Positions 23,569 through 27,648 of a stretch of DNA of 27,648 bases are shown here, one piece after another. Source of the stretch: Lachnoclostridium sp. UBA903. GTDB taxonomy: Bacteria > Bacillota > Clostridia > Lachnospirales > Lachnospiraceae. The notes beneath the pieces are model-generated. The model was not told where the DNA came from. It worked only from the letters and a program-made list of their open reading frames with translations, and searched no databases. Positions within the stretch are counted from its first letter, which is position 1. Every line of letters starts with the position of its first letter. A program made the translations under genes and the position numbers. Location: the NCBI GenBank assembly GCA_002294045.1, contig DBEP01000069.1, forward strand, positions 1-27,648. The letters run 5' to 3'.

Positions 23569-23746
23569 ATGAACTGGGCAGAAAGTGCAAGCAGGAATCT
23601 TATGCCGTTGTCAATTAGTGATACCCTAAAGAATGCATTAAAAGAATGGAATTATGCTGGTAATAATTGAAGAGGATGAAACTGCTAATTTCACATTATC
23701 CCACGTCAACGAACTGACGTTTCCTGTTATCATGGGGATATTGTAA
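23569..23746 (+). pseudogene. Small gene, probably frameshifted
   Basis: AGGGGG seven bases before an ATG gives a well-initiated 33-codon frame (MNWAESASRNLMPLSISDTL, then KNALKEWNYAGNN) that stops at 23670. The neighbouring frame stays open from the same place to 23746, reading VIIEEDETANFTLSHVNEL and onward. The first part resembles the start of a family of small uncharacterised Firmicute proteins (N-terminal NW..xASRNLxPLS, then KEWxxTGN), remembered without a name. The simplest reading is one gene broken by a frameshift near 23655-23660. Alternatively the 33-residue peptide may itself be expressed. Confidence 0.4.
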
Positions 23747-23936
23747 CATAGGGGAAAGAAAAAGTCGATAAAATTTGGAAGTTAATAAAATTTATTTCTG
23801 ACGCAATTTTCTGACTCAACCCGGTAATTTTAAGATGGAACCAGATAAAAAGAAATAAAGATAAAATTCCTAAAAAAGCTTCCATCCATGGGAAGGATAA
23901 AGGCTGATAAGAATAGAGATTATCAAGCGTTGACAT
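23730..23936 (-). CDS. Possible small single-pass membrane protein
   Basis: A 68-residue frame with AGGAG nine bases before its ATG. It has a short polar N-terminus (MSTLDNLYSYQPLS), one hydrophobic segment (MEAFLGILSLFLFIWFHL) and a C-terminal part without clear character. No family is recognised. It lies in the decayed zone and overlaps the end of the preceding frameshifted gene on the other strand, so it may be a truncated relic or chance. The ribosome site is the main support. Confidence 0.3.
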   Translation of the reverse strand: MSTLDNLYSYQPLSFPWMEAFLGILSLFLFIWFHLKITGLSQKIASEINFINFQILSTFSFPYVTISP

Positions 23937-24116
23937 GGGTTTTGACTCCTAGGTTAGAAAATAGAAATATAAATGAAAAGATGTAGAAAATATAGATTTT
24001 TAGATAATAATGTATTAGAATAGCATTAAGCGATTTATAGTAGTTTGCGTGACAATTTATACATATAAACAATAAAAAGAAGGGTTTGAAGCTACGAATT
24101 ATAATAATTTTAGGAA

Positions 24117-24377
24117 GTGGTAGAATTGAATCTATTTGGATATAATCGCATTATTATTGTCGGTAATAATGGCAGCGGAAAAAGTTTTTTATCGAAAGAA
24201 TTGTCTGTTATCACGAGTTTGCCACTCGTCCATCTTGATGTCGAGTTTTGGCGTCCTAACTGGGAAAAACCACCGAAAGAAGAATGGATAAAGAAGCAAA
24301 CGGAACTCTTCAACCCAATTCGGGCGACTCTTTTCTATAAAGATACCAATCGAACTATTCAGAGCGAACAGATATAA
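24117..24377 (+). pseudogene. Truncated P-loop ATPase (DNA topology-modulation/adenylate-kinase-like)
   Basis: The first 65 or so residues are typical of small P-loop kinases annotated as DNA topology modulation proteins: IIIVGNNGSGKSFLSKELS (Walker A), then LPLVHLDVEFWRPNWEKPPK followed by EEWIKKQTEL. Intact relatives are about 170-180 residues and continue with a WIIDGNY-like segment; here the frame turns into unrelated sequence and stops at residue 86. A GTG at 24117 or the TTG at 24126 (AGGAAGTGG just upstream) could start it. The 12 bases CTATTTGGATAT near the gene start recur inverted at 24416-24427, which hints at rearrangement where the 3' half was lost. Confidence 0.6.
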
Positions 24378-24579
24378 TACCATCCACAAAGTATTTAGGC
24401 ACTAGCTTGTTCACATATCCAAATAGTCAGTTCCTTTTGAACTGCTCATTATGTTTAACTGAACAAGTTCAAATTGGTAATTATCGGAAGTCATAAACAT
24501 TCGATTTTGAAATTTTGTTGGGATGAAGTCTATGAATTATAAAAAAGCTATGACAAAAAAGCAAGAAAGGAAATGTCTT

Positions 24580-25368
24580 ATGATTACCATTTATGATTGG
24601 TTTGGCTATGAATTGCCGATAAAGGAACGTTATCAGTTAATAAAAGAAACTGGATTTGATGGCGTTTTATTATGGTGGAGTGATGGCTTTGGCCGTGACA
24701 GGTTTGGTCGGAACGATTACCGCAACGGGTCGCAGATTGCACGGGAAGCGGGTCTTTTTATAGAAAATATTCACACACCAGTCCAAAACCAAAACAACCT
24801 CTGGCTTGACAATCTGGACGGTGAAGCCTTAACTGATTGCTATTTACAATGTGTTGCTGATTGCGCCGAATTTGAGATTCCGACAATGGTGGTGCACCTG
24901 CCGGACGAAGATAATCCATATAACGCATTGGGACTGGATAGAATCAAGAGAATCGCAGAAAAAGCTGAACAGCTTGGTATCAATGTTGCGCTGGAGAATT
25001 TACGGAATCTTGCCAATTTGGCATATATGCTGGAACAAGTAGATTCCCTGCATATAGGATTCTGTTATGACTGCGGACATCACTACCGCTACTATCCGGG
25101 TAAAGATTTATTATCCATGTACGGTTCCCGGCTGATGGCACTGCATTTACATGATATTGGCGGAAGTTATGCCCAACACCAGTTACCCTTTGACGGACCA
25201 ATCAATTGGTCCGTAGCCATGAAAAAAATTGCGGAAACGGGTTATTCTGGTGCGACTGCAATAGAGGCTATGAATTGGGATTATAAGGATTTACCGGCAG
25301 AGGAATTTTTACAAAAAGCGTTTGAACGAGCAAAAAGGCTGGAAGCATTAAAATTCTATAATCTATGA
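24580..25368 (+). CDS. Sugar phosphate isomerase/epimerase-like TIM-barrel protein
   Basis: Cytoplasmic protein of 262 residues of the xylose-isomerase-like/AP-endonuclease-2 barrel family. It covers the whole fold, with likely metal-binding residues on successive strands: E in NVALENLRN, D and H in IGFCYDCGHHY, the HxHD pair in ALHLHDIGG, and the last Glu in GATAIEAMNWD. N-terminal ITIYDWFGYELPIKERYQLI leads into GFDGVLLWW. Members isomerise or epimerise sugars or sugar phosphates, and a few act on inositol derivatives or DNA. The substrate cannot be read from the sequence. The start at 24580 has GAAAGG about nine bases upstream; an in-frame ATG 19 codons earlier has no ribosome site. It shares orientation with the next two genes but is separated from them by about 155 bases. 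Confidence 0.82.
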   Translation: MITIYDWFGYELPIKERYQLIKETGFDGVLLWWSDGFGRDRFGRNDYRNGSQIAREAGLFIENIHTPVQNQNNLWLDNLDGEALTDCYLQCVADCAEFEIPTMVVHLPDEDNPYNALGLDRIKRIAEKAEQLGINVALENLRNLANLAYMLEQVDSLHIGFCYDCGHHYRYYPGKDLLSMYGSRLMALHLHDIGGSYAQHQLPFDGPINWSVAMKKIAETGYSGATAIEAMNWDYKDLPAEEFLQKAFERAKRLEALKFYNL

Positions 25369-25523
25369 AAACAGAAATATAGCGCAACAAACTGTGATAT
25401 ATGCAGGATATCGTATCCATCTATGCCTCAGTTACCAATTACAAAGGGAACCACTTCCCATTTTGTTTACAATGTTAAACTGAGAACCAGATATTATTTA
25501 ACCATATGAATGAGGTGTTTTTA
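25369..25523. other. Short gene-free stretch
   Basis: It contains a small hairpin (GGGAACCACTTCCC near 25454-25467) and the phrase AATGTTAAACTGAG, similar to ATGTTTAACTGAAC upstream of the TIM-barrel gene (near 24451-24464). This may reflect a shared regulatory or repeat sequence around that gene. No clear promoter was found. Confidence 0.3.
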
Positions 25524-26267
25524 ATGACAAAACATGAGATGTTAAGAATTGTGCAAAACCAGCTTGCAATTGACCTAAATTGTACTCCTAATGATCTGAA
25601 TGGCGAAAAGGACAGCTTCGTATTTGTTGAGGCAAAAGATAATCCGGGGAGGAGACCTTTCCGGCGTGGTAAGCAATTTTTTGAAATACTGACAATGGGT
25701 AAATCAATTGTGGTTTCTGCAACACCGGCACGGCTTAAATATGCAATAGATCAGTTTACCGGAAAAGAGCGTGACGATGCTTTTTCTATGCCTTTTATAC
25801 GAGGACATGCCATGTGTTATCTGCCTGATATTGACAATTTGAAGTGTATTTTACCACCAGCAAACTTTACATATGAGACCATACAAAAAGATAGAATTTC
25901 AATGCTGCTTAAGACACAAGGTTTCAGCAATGCTTTACAATATGATCTTAATCACCCTGTTCAGAATTCACTGGCTATACTAGCAAGACAAGGAGATAGA
26001 ATTGCAGGAATAGCAGGAGCATATTGGTGGAGTCAAAAAATGTGGTCAATCGGAATCGATGTGTTGCCCGAATATCGCAATAACGGGCTAGCTGTATATT
26101 TGGTAAATGCACTTACTATTGAAATATTGCAGCAGGACATTGTACCAGTCTATACAACTGCGTCCAGTAATATTGCCTCTCAAAAGGTCGGATACAGAGC
26201 AGGATATATGCCGGTCTGGATGTCTGACCGCCAGTTGCGATTTGAAGGAGAATTAAGCAATTCCTGA
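25524..26267 (+). CDS. GNAT-family N-acetyltransferase
   Basis: Protein of 247 residues. The C-terminal half (about 145-245) is a GNAT acetyltransferase: AILARQGDRIAGIAGAYWW, then SIGIDVLPEYRNNGLAVYLV with the acetyl-CoA-binding segment (RNNGLA in place of the common R/QxxGxG/A), and the closing NIASQKVGYRAGYMPVW, where the pattern SxxVxxxxGY is typical. The N-terminal half is less conserved and probably shapes the acceptor site. The acceptor is unknown. The start at 25524 has GAGGTG 6-8 bases upstream; an ATG six codons earlier lacks one. The gene is followed after 38 bases by a small kinase gene in the same direction, so the two may be co-expressed, perhaps as resistance or small-molecule-modifying enzymes (inference). 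Confidence 0.8.
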   Translation: MTKHEMLRIVQNQLAIDLNCTPNDLNGEKDSFVFVEAKDNPGRRPFRRGKQFFEILTMGKSIVVSATPARLKYAIDQFTGKERDDAFSMPFIRGHAMCYLPDIDNLKCILPPANFTYETIQKDRISMLLKTQGFSNALQYDLNHPVQNSLAILARQGDRIAGIAGAYWWSQKMWSIGIDVLPEYRNNGLAVYLVNALTIEILQQDIVPVYTTASSNIASQKVGYRAGYMPVWMSDRQLRFEGELSNS

Positions 26268-26305
26268 AAGTGATGAGGAAAAATGGATTTGCAGAGGTAG
26301 CAAAT

Positions 26306-26812
26306 ATGAATAAGAAGTCAAAAATAATCATTCTCAGAGGTAATTCGGGGAGTGGTAAAACAACGGCAGCAAAATCTTTGCAGAATAAATTTGGACGCGG
26401 TACATTACTTATATCACAAGATGTGATTAGAAGAGAAATGTTATGGGTAAAAGATGGAATAGGAACAAAAGCACTTTCTTTACTTTTAGAACTCGTAAAG
26501 TACGGCAAGGAAAATTGTGATATTGTTATTCTGGAAGGGATTTTAAATGCGAACTGGTATAGAGAACTATTTGAGCAAATCAAAATAGAATTTGATTTGC
26601 GGATTTATGCTTATTATTACGAGATACCTTTTGAAGAAACACTGATACGTCATCAAACTAAGTCAAATTGCCATGAATTTGGTGAAGATGAAATGAAACT
26701 CTGGTGGAATGAAAAAGATTATATTGGAATAATCCCAGAAAAAATAATAACTACAGATATTAGCCTGGATAGAACCGTAGATATAATTTTTCAGGATGTG
26801 ATGAATAATTAA
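26306..26812 (+). CDS. Small P-loop kinase (AAA_33/zeta-toxin-like fold)
   Basis: Cytoplasmic protein of 168 residues with Walker A GNSGSGKTTAAKSL at residues 12-25, a following ISQDVIRREMLW segment, a Walker-B-like stretch CDIVILEGILN and an arginine-bearing lid around ETLIRHQTKS. The architecture is that of small nucleotide-dependent kinases of the adenylate-kinase/chloramphenicol-phosphotransferase/zeta-toxin group. There is no antitoxin-like gene beside it, so a toxin role is not supported. It could phosphorylate a small molecule such as an antibiotic or sugar. The start at 26306 follows GAGG by about nine bases; the frame extends 12 codons further upstream without a ribosome site. It ends at a clear terminator. 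Confidence 0.75.
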   Translation: MNKKSKIIILRGNSGSGKTTAAKSLQNKFGRGTLLISQDVIRREMLWVKDGIGTKALSLLLELVKYGKENCDIVILEGILNANWYRELFEQIKIEFDLRIYAYYYEIPFEETLIRHQTKSNCHEFGEDEMKLWWNEKDYIGIIPEKIITTDISLDRTVDIIFQDVMNN

Positions 26813-26892
26813 ATTTCAATTCCACTATAAGCGCTCTAAGGATTTGTTGTTTATAAAATGAGCTATTAATCACTGTAACTTCTTCCCATATG

Positions 26893-26940
26893 AAATGATT
26901 ATCCTAAACTTTCTCAGGGTGCAGGGTAATCATTTTTTTT
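26893..26940 (+). terminator. Intrinsic terminator after the kinase gene
   Basis: AAATGATTATCC (26893-26904) pairs with GGGTAATCATTT (26924-26935) with one wobble pair, followed by a T-run to 26940. It ends the acetyltransferase-kinase transcript about 80 bases after the last stop. Confidence 0.85.
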
Positions 26941-26941
26941 G

Positions 26942-27251
26942 TTCATTTTTTACCAATCCTGTAAACACAAAATCATCATGATTTAAACATAGTTTTTTAA
27001 CAATAAATGATTATATTTAAATTGTTAACAGGAAATTCGTGGAAGTCTATAGCCTGAAGAATGTCTCCTTGAGCACTTCTTCCTGCTAAAAATCCGATAA
27101 ACAAGGAGAAGTGTGAAGAAAAACATCTTCATAAAGTGAATTAAAAAAGCATAATTCACTTAGGAAGAATCACAAAATAAGCACGGCTGTGCTCATTTCA
27201 AGATTCTTCCCGCATTATATGAGATGCTGTTTTGCAGCATCATGTTAGGAA
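26942..27251. other. Hairpin-rich intergenic region, possible structured RNA
   Basis: Within 300 gene-free bases several stems are visible: CTCCTTG/CAAGGAG or alternatively CACTTCT/AGAAGTG (27064-27113), GTGAATT/AATTCAC (27137-27160), an outer GGAAGAATC/GATTCTTCC stem enclosing AGCACGGCTGTGCT (27162-27210), and GATGCTG/CAGCATC (27223-27242). They run in series toward the repeated hairpin at 27252. No open frame of interest is present. The density suggests a non-coding RNA or a multi-hairpin leader on the plus strand, not matched to any class I know. Confidence 0.4.
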
Positions 27252-27304
27252 GAGTGAAAGAAAATATAGATTAGAAAGGATGCCACAATGTGATTCTTTC
27301 ACTC
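27252..27304 (+). repeat. Copy B of the repeated hairpin element
   Basis: GAGTGAAAGAA (27252-27262) pairs perfectly with TTCTTTCACTC (27294-27304). The loop contains AAAATATAG and GAAAGGATGCCAC in the same order as the hairpin at 113-61 on the minus strand. The arms differ between copies (GTTGA against GAGTGA), but the partner strands change to match, so pairing is preserved. CTTATTATTTTT follows, a weak terminator tail, and the promoter of the lipoprotein gene begins in that tail. Confidence 0.6.
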
Positions 27305-27314
27305 CTTATTATTT

Positions 27315-27346
27315 TTGACAATAGAATGTATCCTTGTATTCTATTG
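27315..27346 (+). promoter_or_regulatory. Promoter with perfect dyad operator candidate for the lipoprotein gene
   Basis: TTGACA (27315-27320) is followed after 16 bases by TATTCT (27337-27342). CAATAGAAT (27319-27327) and ATTCTATTG (27338-27346) are perfect inverted repeats with a 10-base spacer; they overlap both hexamers, the position of a repressor operator. The regulator is unknown. Confidence 0.5.
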
Positions 27347-27356
27347 TATGTGGCAG

Positions 27357-27378
27357 TATCGCAGGCCTGCCTGCGATA
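27357..27378 (+). other. Leader hairpin immediately before the lipoprotein gene
   Basis: TATCGCAGG (27357-27365) and CCTGCGATA (27370-27378) form a perfect 9-bp stem with a CCTG tetraloop, ending 17 bases before the start codon. It leaves only the GGGTG segment as a ribosome site and has no T-run. A translational control or RNA-stability role is possible. Confidence 0.55.
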
Positions 27379-27395
27379 TACAATGGGTGTATAAT

Positions 27396-27648
27396 ATGAA
27401 ATCAGGAAAATATGCGATACTAAGCGCATCACTGGCCTTAAGCTTAATGCTTGCAGGCTGCAGTAATAATCAGACAACAGCAGAAGAGGGAACGGTATCT
27501 TCAGAAACCGGTTCCCAGTATCAGTCAGAGACCATAGTCGGAGAGGTATCAGAGCTAAGTGGAAGTGAAGTTACAGTAACATTAGGAAATTTAAGTAGTT
27601 TTGAAGACATAATGGGAGGTGAAGGCGCACCATCTGAAGAAGTGCCAT
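27396..27648 (+). CDS. Lipoprotein, 5' part only (runs off the window)
   Basis: A frame of 84 codons is open to the window end. The N-terminus MKSGKYAILSASLALSLMLA followed by GC is a lipoprotein signal with lipobox LMLAGC, the cysteine being residue 22. A Ser/Thr/Glu-rich linker follows, then a segment beginning TIVGEVSELSGSEVTVTLG and an acidic Gly/Glu stretch. The VGEVxxxxGxxVTVTLG pattern is common at the start of uncharacterised Clostridial lipoproteins thought to form small beta domains; no function is assigned. The start is set by the signal peptide; the ribosome site (GGGTG, about eight bases upstream) is weak. A promoter with a dyad and a leader hairpin precede it. Confidence 0.75.
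   Translation, partial: MKSGKYAILSASLALSLMLAGCSNNQTTAEEGTVSSETGSQYQSETIVGEVSELSGSEVTVTLGNLSSFEDIMGGEGAPSEEVP

Noticed and set aside
23703..23720. ACGTCAACGAACTGACGT, sharing a 13-base string with the preQ1 aptamer of queT
   Set aside because: Only the stem side matches; the loop and A-rich tail of the aptamer are absent, and no relevant gene follows. Probably chance or a simple hairpin.
24189..24389. Minus-strand frame opposite the truncated P-loop gene
   Set aside because: The opposite strand shows a clear Walker A motif and family-specific sequence; this frame is a shadow.
26306..26812. Zeta-type toxin interpretation of the small kinase
   Set aside because: The fold is compatible, but no antitoxin gene is adjacent and the upstream gene is an acetyltransferase, so a toxin-antitoxin system is not supported.
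1..27648. CRISPR arrays, tRNA or rRNA genes, prophage
   Set aside because: No regularly spaced repeats, no cloverleaf or rRNA sequence, and no phage structural or integrase genes were seen.

Overview
The window looks like chromosomal DNA of an anaerobic Gram-positive Firmicute, most likely a gut or rumen Lachnospiraceae (Clostridium cluster XIVa) species. This rests on strong AGGAGG ribosome sites, an LplB/LplC-type sugar permease pair with a YesM/YesN-type two-component system, GLUG-repeat surface proteins and a QueT vitamin transporter. The species assignment is inference. Base composition changes near 21,450: the left part is moderately GC-rich with long intact genes, while the right part is AT-rich and holds short, partly broken genes.

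Layout. (1) 144-6305, minus strand: two ABC sugar permeases, a lipoprotein substrate-binding protein, a sensor histidine kinase and an AraC-type response regulator. This is a nutrient-sensing importer locus without its own ATPase or glycosidase. (2) 6672-9682, plus: a promoter, a structured leader resembling the Mn2+-sensing yybP-ykoY riboswitch with two overlapping terminator hairpins, a Ca2+/Mn2+-type P-type ATPase and a strong terminator. (3) 9764-15012, plus: a two-gene chaperone unit, made of a 1110-residue TPR protein with a degenerate N-terminal J-domain and an HscC-type Hsp70. (4) 15075-20633, plus: a 1816-residue secreted protein with an FMN-binding domain at the N-terminus, three GLUG-type repeat modules, a second FMN-binding-like domain lacking the flavin attachment motif, and a C-terminal Ig-like domain. 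(5) 20838-21449, minus: queT behind a preQ1-I-type riboswitch. (6) 21746-23012, minus: an ECF sigma factor with an overlapping membrane anti-sigma gene. (7) 23040-24500: a decayed zone with an IS3-family orfA remnant, a probable frameshifted small gene and a truncated P-loop ATPase. (8) 24580-26812, plus: a TIM-barrel isomerase-like enzyme, a GNAT acetyltransferase and a small P-loop kinase, closed by a terminator. (9) 26942-27395: a hairpin-rich intergenic region with a promoter that carries a perfect dyad, leading into a lipoprotein gene cut by the window end.

The least explained items are two distant copies of a hairpin element whose arms differ by compensating changes (61-113 and 27252-27304), the dense hairpins before the terminal lipoprotein, and the J-TPR/HscC pair. 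The large flavin-domain/GLUG protein is also worth attention. No complete mobile element, CRISPR array, tRNA or rRNA was seen.
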